Positions 6,956 through 14,871 of a DNA stretch of 21,468 nucleotides are shown here, one piece after another. The position numbers were made by a program, and so were the translations under genes. The stretch comes from a virus. Under the pieces are notes generated by a model, which searched no databases, was not told the origin of the DNA, and saw nothing but the letters and a program-made list of their open reading frames with translations. The stretch is from IMG/VR virus record IMGVR_UViG_3300033986_000091, positions 1-21,468 of that record. One strand, written 5' to 3'. The stretch's first letter is position 1; each line of letters starts with the position of its first letter.

Positions 6956-7840
6956 ATGCCAAACTTTGAAGAATTGATTTATCAGCGCTTAACCCAGGAC
7001 CAGCAACTAACAAGCTTGCTGGCAAAATTCAAAACACTTCCGGCAGTATTTGAAATGCAGGCGCCATCAGATGCAGACAAAGGGTGGAGCGGCAAACAAT
7101 ACCCACGTGTGAATTATTCTGTGGATAAACAGGAAAACCCAGAACGTAAGGTGAGCGGTACGGTAGTGCTTGATGTTTTAACAACAACAGACCAGGAAGC
7201 AGGCCCGGAGGTAGTGGAAGCAAGGATAAAAGACTTACTGTCAAATAACTTTTTTGAACCCGACAGTGAGCCGGTTATCGCATTGGTTTGGAATCAGACG
7301 AATGCATTTCAAGAGGACGGCGGCAATGATGAGCTTGTAATAGGGGCAACAATTACGTTTGATATGCTGGCGTTCCCAGTACAGACTACAGCAGAACCAG
7401 ATCCAATAAGCGCCTTTATAAACTGGACGACGAGCAAGTATCCAGGAGTGCACCTTTTTAATACTGTTCCCCAGCCACCTTACATTTGGACGCCATCTGC
7501 ATCACAGCCTGCTATTTATTGGAGATTGGCGGGCACAAAAATGGAGATACAGACAAATGCTGTGATATGGATGAATGCAACTATAGCATGTCATGTATTC
7601 GCTCCAGCTCCAAGCGACAGGCTGCCATGGATTAAAAATATTACCGAAAGCCTGGCGATGGAAGAGAGGGTGTATCTTGGAGACATGTCGCCAATGTTTA
7701 TCCGCAACATTTCTGCTGATAGCAATCGGGACCCTTTGAGAGAGGGGCAAATCACAATTACTACAAGGTACGGCATATTAAGATCAAAACCATCAGCTGA
7801 ACCGCTGAATAATGTCAATTATAATGGAGCAATGCCATAA
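6956..7840 (+). CDS. Tail terminator-like protein with two related domains
   Basis: The frame is open from TTG 6938, but ATG 6956 lies correctly after GGAGGGAG and is preferred, giving 294 aa. Residues 1-145 look like a tail-terminator/completion domain: a helix (FEELIYQRLTQDQQLTSLLA), PRVNYSVDKQENPERKVSGT, VLDVLT, then EVVEARIKDLL. Residues 150-290 repeat the same order in a diverged form: ISAFINWTTSKYPG, PAIYWRLAG, ATIACHVFAP, WIKNITESL, ITITTRYGI. The usual family length is about 130-150 residues, so this appears to be a fusion or internal duplication. It would cap the tail tube and join it to the neck. It stands directly before the sheath-tube cluster. Confidence 0.65.
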   Translation: MPNFEELIYQRLTQDQQLTSLLAKFKTLPAVFEMQAPSDADKGWSGKQYPRVNYSVDKQENPERKVSGTVVLDVLTTTDQEAGPEVVEARIKDLLSNNFFEPDSEPVIALVWNQTNAFQEDGGNDELVIGATITFDMLAFPVQTTAEPDPISAFINWTTSKYPGVHLFNTVPQPPYIWTPSASQPAIYWRLAGTKMEIQTNAVIWMNATIACHVFAPAPSDRLPWIKNITESLAMEERVYLGDMSPMFIRNISADSNRDPLREGQITITTRYGILRSKPSAEPLNNVNYNGAMP

Positions 7841-7855
7841 TGGGAGGTGTTAAAA

Positions 7856-8083
7856 GTGAAGAAACAAACAAATATTGATGAAACATTAGTAACATCAGAA
7901 GAGGCATCTGCACCAGTGGAGGCAATCTATAGCAAAGAGGAATTAATGGCAGCAGCAGAATCAGTGTTTGGCGTAAAACCTGAATGTGTAGCTGCAGCAA
8001 TGAGAATAGCCGGAAAAACCGAAATGACAAAATCGGAAGCAGAGGCAGCTATCAAGAAATTTATGAGCAAGGAGGTTAAATAA
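7856..8083 (+). CDS. YqzN/YkzM-like small tail-region protein
   Basis: The frame opens at GTG 7847, but that codon overlaps the ribosome site GGGAGG, so GTG 7856 (VKKQTNIDET) is the likely start, giving 75 residues. After an acidic, flexible N-terminus the sequence YSKEELMAAAESVFGVKPECVAAA, then KTEMTKSEAEAAIKKFMSKEV, follows the pattern of the YqzN/YkzM domain of PBSX and skin: helix, short turn, helix ending in a Lys-rich end. In those elements the gene also precedes the tail-sheath gene. Its function is unknown. The sheath gene's ribosome site (AAGGAGG) lies inside its last codons. Confidence 0.6.
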   Translation: MKKQTNIDETLVTSEEASAPVEAIYSKEELMAAAESVFGVKPECVAAAMRIAGKTEMTKSEAEAAIKKFMSKEVK

Positions 8084-8085
8084 CC

Positions 8086-9507
8086 ATGGGTGCATTTTTC
8101 ACTGTGGGAGAACAAAAAATCAGACCGGGCACATACATAAGATACGAAAACACCGGTACACCGGCGGAAGTGGCAATAACCAATGGTGTATGTGCCGCAG
8201 TTTTTAAGGCAAACTGGGGACCACTTGGAGTAGCGATTGACATCGAGAACCTGACTGATGTCGAAACTTACTTTGGTTCAGCGCTTACGGTTGACATTAT
8301 CAAAGAAATACTGAAATCTGGTGTGAAAGTGAAAGCTGTAAGGCTTGGAAGCGGCGGAACCAAAGGAACCTATACGCTTAAGGATACCGCAGGAACTCCT
8401 GCTGATGTAATCAGGATTGATTGTAAATATCCAGGCTCAAGAGCGCTATCTCTGACACTACGCGATAGTTTGACGGATTCAGAGAAACGTGAATTGCTGA
8501 TTCTAGAAGGGACAGCTGTTAAGCAAAAAATAGAGTTTGCAAAAGGCGAAAACGAAGTAGATGCACTTGTTGATGCCGTAGCAGAATCAGGGAGCAACTG
8601 GATTACAGCAACTAAACTAGCAGCAGGAAATGGCATACTGGCTACATTGACCCAGCAGGCAATCACACCGGGAACTGACCCGAATATTACAAATTCAGAT
8701 TACAGTAACGCATTCAATGTTCTTGAATCACAGAAATGGAATGTACTGGCTGTTGATACTGATGATACAGAGGTACATATCTTAATGCAGGGATTTATAT
8801 CAAGAGTGTTCAGTGAAGGTAAGCTGGTAATGGGTGTTGTTGGAGAGCCTACCAGTGTCGCATTTGCAACAAGAAAAACAAATGCAGCAGCACTTAACGA
8901 TTTCTGCATGATTTATGTGCTAAACGGATTTATTGATTCAACAGGTGCCGTTTACGAAGGATATAAAGCAGCCGCAAGGGTAGCAGGTATGATAGCAGCG
9001 GCACCTTCTAACAACAGTCTAACGCACAAAGTAATAAGCGGAGCTGTAGCCTTGAAAGAAACACTAACCAATCCGCAAATAGAGCAGGCTCTCCAGAGCG
9101 GAGCGATCGTGTTTACAACCAACAGTAATGGTCAGGTGCAGATTGAATACGGAATAAATACTCTCGTTACCACGAGCGCAAACCAGGATGCAGGATGGAA
9201 GAAAATCCGCCGTGTAAAGACCAGGTTTGAGCTTATGGAAAGAATCACTGCCGCTACCGAACAATTAATCGGAAATGTAGACAACGATAATGACGGTAGA
9301 GCAACCATAATGGCTGCCGCTCAGGGGATTATCAACAAAATGGCAGCCGAAGGTAAGCTGCTTCCCGGAGGAACCATAGAAGTGGATCCAAATAATCCGC
9401 CAGTTGGAGATAGCGCATGGTTTAAGATATCCGTAGACGATCTGGATAGTGCCGAAAAACTGTATTTCACATTTGGATTCAGGTTTGCACCTGAAACAAA
9501 TTCATAA
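8086..9507 (+). CDS. xkdK: Contractile tail sheath protein (XkdK-like)
   Basis: The 473-residue protein matches the length and order of XkdK-type sheath subunits. The N-terminus has IRPGTYIRYENTG, then GVCAAVFKANWGPLG and TYFGSALTVDIIKEIL. A central variable domain includes YPGSRALSLTLRDSLTDSEK. A Walker-like-looking stretch is absent, as expected. The C-terminal conserved part reads VINTLVTTSANQD-type (INTLVTTS, KIRRVKTRFELMERITAATEQLIGNVDND), the segment that interlocks neighbouring subunits around the tube. ATG 8086 is 9 nt after AAGGAGG. The presence of a sheath makes this a contractile-tail (myovirus-type) phage or a related particle. Confidence 0.92.
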   Translation: MGAFFTVGEQKIRPGTYIRYENTGTPAEVAITNGVCAAVFKANWGPLGVAIDIENLTDVETYFGSALTVDIIKEILKSGVKVKAVRLGSGGTKGTYTLKDTAGTPADVIRIDCKYPGSRALSLTLRDSLTDSEKRELLILEGTAVKQKIEFAKGENEVDALVDAVAESGSNWITATKLAAGNGILATLTQQAITPGTDPNITNSDYSNAFNVLESQKWNVLAVDTDDTEVHILMQGFISRVFSEGKLVMGVVGEPTSVAFATRKTNAAALNDFCMIYVLNGFIDSTGAVYEGYKAAARVAGMIAAAPSNNSLTHKVISGAVALKETLTNPQIEQALQSGAIVFTTNSNGQVQIEYGINTLVTTSANQDAGWKKIRRVKTRFELMERITAATEQLIGNVDNDNDGRATIMAAAQGIINKMAAEGKLLPGGTIEVDPNNPPVGDSAWFKISVDDLDSAEKLYFTFGFRFAPETNS

Positions 9508-9520
9508 GGAGGGGTAAGTG

Positions 9521-9973
9521 ATGGCAAAGGAAAAGCTTGATCCCAGGAATATTCTTACCGGGAAAGATGGCGAACTATACGATGACCAGGGCAACTTTCT
9601 GGCCATGGTGAATACATTTCAGGCTCAGGTCAATATAATAAACGTTGACTACAGGCCGGCTGGGGAAGCGATAAGTGTAGCCGTATTTGATAGTTATACG
9701 GTGACATTGACCTTTACTGAAACTGTGATAAAAGACGCTATCCTGTTGAAGAAACTCGTAGATTCTATAAGGAATAAGAAACAGCTCGAGGCTAACTTCC
9801 AAGGAGTCATAAGGGGCCATGATGGCACTGAATCAAGGCAGATATTCAGGGCTTGCGTTCCCGATGGTTCTATAGATCTCGCCAACATTCAACCAGGAGA
9901 CGTTATAAACAGGGCTTGGAGTTGGAGATGTAATGAGCCGCCTGAACTGCAGTCGCTACTCGGCGGGAATTAA
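9521..9973 (+). CDS. xkdM: Tail tube protein (XkdM-like)
   Basis: GTG 9518 and ATG 9521 are adjacent in frame; ATG 9521 has better spacing from AAGGAGGGG and gives 150 residues, the size of XkdM. The sequence starts LDPRNILTGKDGELYDDQGNF and continues with beta strands ending in VTLTFTETVIKDAILLKKLVD, then GVIRGHDGTESRQIFRACVPDGSIDLANIQPGDVI. The GKDGxLYD(D)xG and EVxTFQAQV-like patterns are characteristic of XkdM tubes, whose subunits form the rigid inner tube beneath the sheath. It follows the sheath gene by 13 nt, the standard sheath-tube pair. Confidence 0.9.
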   Translation: MAKEKLDPRNILTGKDGELYDDQGNFLAMVNTFQAQVNIINVDYRPAGEAISVAVFDSYTVTLTFTETVIKDAILLKKLVDSIRNKKQLEANFQGVIRGHDGTESRQIFRACVPDGSIDLANIQPGDVINRAWSWRCNEPPELQSLLGGN

Positions 9974-10008
9974 CTTAAATAATAAAATTCAAAGGAGGTA
10001 AGTGTTTA

Positions 10009-10578
10009 ATGGATGAGATGAACATTAATAATCTTGAAAGTGACGAAATCACAAAGGAAGAAATCTTGCTTTCCGAAGAGGATATATTAAAAGGCATACT
10101 GGAGTGTGCGGAGGACAAGACCGCAGACGACAGCTATACCTGGATTGAAGTAAGAAAGCAGGAGATAAACGGGAAAAAGTACCGCAGAGTTGTCAAGTAC
10201 GATGATACCCCGTTGCCCATTGAAAAGAATGAGAAGATTCTCATCAGATTCAGAGTTAGGGGTCTCGACGAGTCTGAATACCACAAGTGTCGTGATGACG
10301 CGACAAGGTATGTAAGAAATAAAAACCTTGGTGGTTTGAAAATGCCAGAGGAAACAAATACCGTAAGGTTCCATGATCTGATGATATACACAGCAACTCA
10401 CCCAGAGGACAAGAAAACTGTCTGGGACAATAAAGCAGCATGGAAACAACTCGGTATTATAACAGGCGTTGATATGGTCAATAAAGCTCTGCTGGCCGGA
10501 GAGAAGGATGCCATTATAGAGATCATCGATAACAAATCTGGCTACGATTCCAGCCTTGAAGAAGTAGTAAAAAAGTAA
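10009..10578 (+). CDS. xkdN: Tail assembly chaperone, short form (XkdN-like)
   Basis: This 189-residue protein is the zero-frame product of the tail chaperone locus, between tube and tape-measure genes. It contains the XkdN-type core ILIRFRVRGLDESEYHKCRDDAT and RFHDLMIYTATHPEDKKTVWDNKAAWKQLG, then GVDMVNKALLAGEKDAIIEIID. Chaperones of this class coat the tape measure protein before tube assembly and are absent from the virion. The frame ends with AAA AAG TAA at 10570-10578, exactly on a slippery heptamer, so a fraction of ribosomes should shift to make the longer form. ATG 10009 follows AAAGGAGG with normal spacing. Confidence 0.85.
   Translation: MDEMNINNLESDEITKEEILLSEEDILKGILECAEDKTADDSYTWIEVRKQEINGKKYRRVVKYDDTPLPIEKNEKILIRFRVRGLDESEYHKCRDDATRYVRNKNLGGLKMPEETNTVRFHDLMIYTATHPEDKKTVWDNKAAWKQLGIITGVDMVNKALLAGEKDAIIEIIDNKSGYDSSLEEVVKK
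10569..10575 (+). promoter_or_regulatory. Programmed -1 frameshift slippery site A AAA AAG
   Basis: The heptamer lies in the correct phase (zero-frame codons AAA AAG, preceded by GTA), right before the TAA of the chaperone gene. A GC-rich hairpin can form 12 nt downstream: GCGGTCGG 10588-10595 with CCGGCCGC 10627-10634, eight pairs including one G-T. A shift opens a 57-codon extension. The same arrangement, a short and a frameshifted long chaperone (gpG/gpGT in lambda), is known in many tailed phages. Confidence 0.85.
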
Positions 10579-10748
10579 TCGAGGCAGGCGGTCGGGGATA
10601 TTTGCTGCACCAGATATTTCAGAGAACCGGCCGCACGCCGGATGAAATTATGTACAAACCGCCAGGAATAAAAGCCTTCTGTTTTGCTTCCATGAGGGTG
10701 CAGTTGGAACAGGAGGAGAAAGAATATAACCAGCAAAGCAGTTATTAA
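10575..10748 (+). CDS. Frameshift extension of the tail assembly chaperone (T-like part)
   Basis: After the -1 shift the reading continues from GTA 10575 to TAA 10746-10748, adding 57 residues: VIEAGGRGYLLHQIFQRTGR, then TPDEIMYKPPGIKAFCFASM and RVQLEQEEKEYNQQSSY. The helix LLHQIFxxTGxTPDEIxxxPxxxxxF is the typical second part of such chaperones, which binds tail-tube subunits. There is no good start codon or ribosome site of its own, so it should be made only as a fusion with the 10009 protein (total about 246 aa). It ends 15 nt before the tape-measure start. Confidence 0.8.
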   Translation, partial: VIEAGGRGYLLHQIFQRTGRTPDEIMYKPPGIKAFCFASMRVQLEQEEKEYNQQSSY

Positions 10749-10763
10749 GGGAGGTGAGCGCTG

Positions 10764-13700
10764 GTGACCGACGGAGAGATATACAGGATAGAGATACCGG
10801 TTGAGGTGCAGGACCAGACTGAGCCAGCACTCGGTCAGGCCCAACAGAAGATAAGCAAATTTGAAGAGCGCATGCAAAAAACCGAAGAGCGAATACAAAG
10901 GATGAATAAAACAAGGCTGCAGCTATTAATGAGCGCAATTGACAAGGCATCTGGGGTTATAGATTACATTGGCGCTAAAGCCAGAACGCTCATAAAAAAA
11001 CCTTGGCAAATGACAGTACATGTAATTGATATGGCCACCAGACCCTTGAGGTCTATTTTTAATTTTGCAACATCGATACAGGGTATTATAACCGGGATAA
11101 TAGCAGGAGCTGCAGCGCAAAAATTAGTAGCAGGTCCTATGGCGCTTGCGGATTCTCTCGCTCAAGCCGAGGTCGGGTTTGAGACTATGCTCGGCAGCGC
11201 AGAGAAGGCTAAAAAGATGATGACAGATATCAAACAATTTGCCATAAAAACACCGTTTGAGACGAATGAAATTATAGACCAGACCCAAAGGATGATGGCA
11301 ATGGGATGGGCAGCAGAAGATGTTCTACGGGACATGGAACGCATAGGAAACGCTGCAGCAGCTACAGGCAAAGGGGCTCTTGGGATGGACCGCGTAATAC
11401 TGGCGTTAGGTCAAATCCGAATGAAAGGTAAGCTTTCAGCGGAGGAACTTAACCAGCTGGCGGAAGCAGGAATCAGGGCAAGAGAGTATATCGCTAAAGG
11501 GCTTGGCGTTGATATTCCTACGGCCATGAGTATGGCGGAAAAAGGTATGATTGACGCAAATAAAGCCATCGATATGATCCTTAAGGGTATGGATGAATTT
11601 GACGGACAAATGGATAAAACAGCCAATAGGACTGTCAAGGGTCTAATTAGCCAGATTAAGGATGCATTCAGCGTTAGCGTTTTTGAAAGATGGGGCAAAG
11701 GACTTCAGCGTGGAGCGATTTCAGGGCTTGTAAAATTCAACGATTGGATAAGCAATAACCGAAGCACTCTGGATAAGTGGGGAGAAAGCCTGGAGAAAAT
11801 CGGAGAAACCATAAGCACTGCAATAGTTAATAAACTGGATAGCTTATCGAGACGTGCAAATGATGTATTTAACAGCGATGCTTTCAAAAATGTAACACGT
11901 TTGTCGGACAAAATCAAAATTGCATGGGATAAAATCGTTGCAGAACCATTTCAGGAATGGTGGAATGGACCAGGACAGAAAAAAATTACAGCTATGGCTG
12001 AAAGTATAGGTCGTGCTCTTGGTGGAGGTATAGGTGGCTTCATAATGTCCGCGCTGGGAGTTGCTAGCGATCCTAAAAAGTTGGCAAAAGAATCTCCGTT
12101 TTTGAGTGCAGGGGCTACTGCAGGAAAGGCATTTCTTGATGCATTTCTCGAAGCATTCGATGCTCAAAAGATAGCGCAAAAGGCTGTTGATGCATTTAAA
12201 TCACTCATTAAAGATGCTGGAAAATTTATGCCTGGAGGAGAGAAGCCATCATCTACAAGCTGGATATCAGCAGCATTAGTGTCAATCCTTGGGTGGAAAC
12301 TCGGAGGGAAAACACTTATAACGAAAGGGTTACCCAAAATTGGTAAGTTTTTATTCAAAAATGCCAACAAAGTCGATGATGTGGTGAAAGCGACGAAAGC
12401 AGCAGGAGTAGCTGCCGATGCGACACCAACTGCAGCCAAAGCAGTAAAAAGTATTCCGATTTTTGGTGCAAATGGCCAAGTTATTAAGACAGTGGTACAA
12501 AATGCGGATGAAGCTGCCAAAGTAGCAGAAGTAGCAGGCACAATAAGCAAATCTACCAAGGGAGTAGGATTATTAGGCAAGCTGGGTAGCGTGAGTAAAT
12601 ATCTTAGCAAAGTAGGGAAAGGCATAAAGGGCATTCCGATAGTAGGAACAGCCCTTGGTCTTTTAGGAAGTGGAGTTACCGTAGCGACTGCATCACCTGA
12701 GAACCGAGGAAGAGAGGTAGCTGGAGAAGCTGGTAGTTGGATCGGATCTTTGGGAGCAGGAGCAGCAGCAGGCGCCTTGGTTGGTACTCTTGGAGGAGGT
12801 CCAATAGGAACAGCAATAGGAGCAGCAGTAGGTGGCATTGGTGGAGCTATTGGAGGAGAGGCATTCACTGAATGGCTATATGACCAAAAAGACGCAATAG
12901 CGCAATGGGGAAGCGATGTCGGTAAATGGTTCGGAGATACGTGGTCAGGAATAAAACAAGGAGCTAGCGATGCCGGTCAATGGATAGGATCTAGGTTCAA
13001 TGACGCAAAATCTTGGGTTCAGGATAAATGGAGTAGCGTAAGTACATGGTTCAGTGACAATGTTGGAACTCCAATAAAGAATGGTTTTATAAATGCTACA
13101 AACTTTACTGTCGGGCTTTTTGACATGGCAAGGGAAGGAATATCCAATGCCATGTCTCCTATTGTCGGTTGGCTGGATACTAATGTATGGCAGCCAATTA
13201 AAGGAGCTACGCAAGATGTCGCAAACTGGATAGGTCAAAAATGGGATGAAGCCAAGACATGGGCACAGAATACCTGGTCAACAGTCGCAGGATGGTTCGA
13301 TGAAAACGTCTGGACCCCTGCTAAAAACGCAGCAGCTGCAGCTGGCAGCTGGATAGGACAAAAACTTGACGAAGCTAAACTGTGGGCACAGAATGCATGG
13401 TCAAGCGTTACAGGCTGGTTTGATGAGAATGTATGGGTTCCAGTTAAAAGTGCAGCAGAAAGCGTAGGAAATTGGATAGGCGAGAAATGGAACAATGCCA
13501 AGACATGGGTGCAGGAGGCATGGGGTACAGCAAGCTCTTGGCTGGATGAGAATGTGTGGTCACCTGTTAAGGATGGAGCTAAAGCTGCAGCAGATTGGAT
13601 AAGCGATAAATTCAGCAAAGCAAAGTCCTGGGTTCAGGAAAAGTGGAGTGGCTTCACAGGATGGTTCAAACAAAATATTGCACAACCAGTCAGCGATTTT

Positions 13701-14210
13701 GTAAGCAGTGCAACTGAAAGAGGCTCCAAAATTACTGGCCTTAAAGCACATGCTGCCGGGGGAATAATGACTACTCCACATGTCGGCCTTGTTGCTGAAG
13801 CAGGACCGGAGGCAATTATACCACTTAGTCCAAGCAGGAGAAGCAGAGGATTGACTCTTTGGCAGAAGGTAGGAGAAATACTTGGAGCAAGACCATATGC
13901 CGAAGGAGGAATTCTCGGTCAGATTAACTCGGCAATAGCAGGAAGAATATCAAAAGATGAAACTGAAAGTGATAAGACATTCACACCACGACCGGCAGGA
14001 GTGCATGCAACTAAAGCAAAATCCCATATATTAATATCTGTCCAGTCAACACCTGCACCTGTATTTAGAATCGAAACTGCCCAGGATGGAAAGAGTGTGA
14101 TAGAGGTTATCCGCTCTAATATTCAGACCATAACTGACGAATTAAGCGACGAAATGGCAGAAAAACTTATTCGCATATTCCAAAACATGCCGGAAGTGGA
14201 GGGAGTATAA
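10764..14210 (+). CDS. xkdO: Tail tape measure protein (XkdO-like)
   Basis: GTG 10764 follows AGGGAGGTGAG. The 1148-residue protein starts with a coiled coil (about residues 28-60). The conserved tape-measure core follows at about 125-330 (AEVGFETMLGSAEKAKKMM, QFAIKTPFETNEI, KLSAEELNQLAEAGI). There are hydrophobic Gly/Ala-rich segments at about 610-710 (GIPIVGTALGLLGSG; AAAGALVGTLGGGPIGTAIG) that could insert into a membrane during DNA entry. Then come six tandem 41-residue Trp-rich repeats at 740-985 and a terminal region with HAAGGIMTTPHVGLVAEAGP followed by EAIIPLSP, the common end of such proteins. Length sets tail length. It is the largest gene here and is followed directly by XkdP. Confidence 0.93.
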   Translation: MTDGEIYRIEIPVEVQDQTEPALGQAQQKISKFEERMQKTEERIQRMNKTRLQLLMSAIDKASGVIDYIGAKARTLIKKPWQMTVHVIDMATRPLRSIFNFATSIQGIITGIIAGAAAQKLVAGPMALADSLAQAEVGFETMLGSAEKAKKMMTDIKQFAIKTPFETNEIIDQTQRMMAMGWAAEDVLRDMERIGNAAAATGKGALGMDRVILALGQIRMKGKLSAEELNQLAEAGIRAREYIAKGLGVDIPTAMSMAEKGMIDANKAIDMILKGMDEFDGQMDKTANRTVKGLISQIKDAFSVSVFERWGKGLQRGAISGLVKFNDWISNNRSTLDKWGESLEKIGETISTAIVNKLDSLSRRANDVFNSDAFKNVTRLSDKIKIAWDKIVAEPFQEWWNGPGQKKITAMAESIGRALGGGIGGFIMSALGVASDPKKLAKESPFLSAGATAGKAFLDAFLEAFDAQKIAQKAVDAFKSLIKDAGKFMPGGEKPSSTSWISAALVSILGWKLGGKTLITKGLPKIGKFLFKNANKVDDVVKATKAAGVAADATPTAAKAVKSIPIFGANGQVIKTVVQNADEAAKVAEVAGTISKSTKGVGLLGKLGSVSKYLSKVGKGIKGIPIVGTALGLLGSGVTVATASPENRGREVAGEAGSWIGSLGAGAAAGALVGTLGGGPIGTAIGAAVGGIGGAIGGEAFTEWLYDQKDAIAQWGSDVGKWFGDTWSGIKQGASDAGQWIGSRFNDAKSWVQDKWSSVSTWFSDNVGTPIKNGFINATNFTVGLFDMAREGISNAMSPIVGWLDTNVWQPIKGATQDVANWIGQKWDEAKTWAQNTWSTVAGWFDENVWTPAKNAAAAAGSWIGQKLDEAKLWAQNAWSSVTGWFDENVWVPVKSAAESVGNWIGEKWNNAKTWVQEAWGTASSWLDENVWSPVKDGAKAAADWISDKFSKAKSWVQEKWSGFTGWFKQNIAQPVSDFVSSATERGSKITGLKAHAAGGIMTTPHVGLVAEAGPEAIIPLSPSRRSRGLTLWQKVGEILGARPYAEGGILGQINSAIAGRISKDETESDKTFTPRPAGVHATKAKSHILISVQSTPAPVFRIETAQDGKSVIEVIRSNIQTITDELSDEMAEKLIRIFQNMPEVEGV
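12981..13718 (+). repeat. Six tandem 123-bp (41-residue) repeats inside the tape measure gene
   Basis: Units start at 12981, 13104, 13227, 13350, 13473 and 13596. Four units from 13227 are well conserved: WIGxKxxxAKxWxQxxW, then a helix with GWFDENVWxPxK and an Ala-rich end. The second unit (13104) keeps the period but has Phe in place of the leading Trp. A half unit (WGSDVGKWFGDTWSG) lies just before the first. The exact 123-bp spacing shows growth by in-frame tandem duplication. Confidence 0.9.
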
Positions 14211-14861
14211 ATGGATTTCTATCTTACAGAAATTGAACATAATGAGCGAATACACTTCCCTATGAACCCGGAAACCGTGTCGTTGTCAACCGGAGCCAAT
14301 ATGCAAAGCTATGAAATAATGCAGCTAGGCGAAATCCGAATACCAGCAGGGAACCGACTTGAGCAAATATCGTGGGAAGGAAAGCTACCGGGGAAAGGCA
14401 GAAGTGAAATGTCATTTGTAAAGTCTTGGCGCGATCCGTCGGAAATTTATTCTTTACTTAAAAAATACAAGGAGACCGGCGTTAAGCTGCGTCTCCTTAT
14501 CACAGAAACACCTATAAATATCGATGTTTATATCGAAGAGATTAAGCTGACTTTTGGAAGCGCCATGGGGGATTACAATTACCAGATATCTTTGGTTGAG
14601 GCAAAAGACTTAAAAATATATACAGTCGATGAATTAAGCATCAGTAACAACAATAAGAGAAATACCGGTACAAAACCAAGACCGGAACCCCCACCGCAGA
14701 AGACTTATATTGTTAAACCCGGAGATAGCTTATGGAAGATAGCGCAAAAAACCCTTGGAAATGGAAATCGGTACATGGAAATATTCAATGCAAGCAAACC
14801 GCCTCTCGGCAGTAACCCCAGCCTAATATACCCGGGCCAGGTTTTAACGATTCCGGTGTGA
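14211..14861 (+). CDS. xkdP: LysM-containing tail protein (XkdP-like)
   Basis: The start ATG follows the tape-measure TAA directly and is served by GGAGGGAG within the end of that gene. The 216 residues have an N-terminal domain (residues 1-145) typical of XkdP: FPMNPETVSLSTGANMQSYEI, GEIRIPAGNRLEQISWEGKLPG, SFVKSWRDPSEIYSLLKKYK. A Pro-rich linker (TKPRPEPPPQ) joins it to one LysM motif at about 164-216 (YIVKPGDSLWKIAQKTLGNG, ending SLIYPGQVLTIPV). XkdP joins the tube end to the baseplate hub; LysM may touch peptidoglycan. There is no lytic domain, so it is not an endolysin. Confidence 0.9.
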   Translation: MDFYLTEIEHNERIHFPMNPETVSLSTGANMQSYEIMQLGEIRIPAGNRLEQISWEGKLPGKGRSEMSFVKSWRDPSEIYSLLKKYKETGVKLRLLITETPINIDVYIEEIKLTFGSAMGDYNYQISLVEAKDLKIYTVDELSISNNNKRNTGTKPRPEPPPQKTYIVKPGDSLWKIAQKTLGNGNRYMEIFNASKPPLGSNPSLIYPGQVLTIPV

Positions 14862-14871
14862 GGTGGGCAGT

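Noticed and set aside
12164-12868. Minus-strand open frame of 234 codons, Ala/Pro-rich.
   Set aside because: It is a complement shadow of the Gly/Ala-rich part of the tape measure gene; its composition follows directly from the opposite strand.
12981-13718. Regularly spaced repeats that could look like a CRISPR array or minisatellite.
   Set aside because: They are contiguous 123-bp in-frame units coding Trp-rich protein repeats within the tape measure gene, with no spacers.
14701-14858. LysM motif as part of an endolysin.
   Set aside because: The attached N-terminal domain is the XkdP tail domain and there is no amidase, muramidase or peptidase motif; no holin is nearby.
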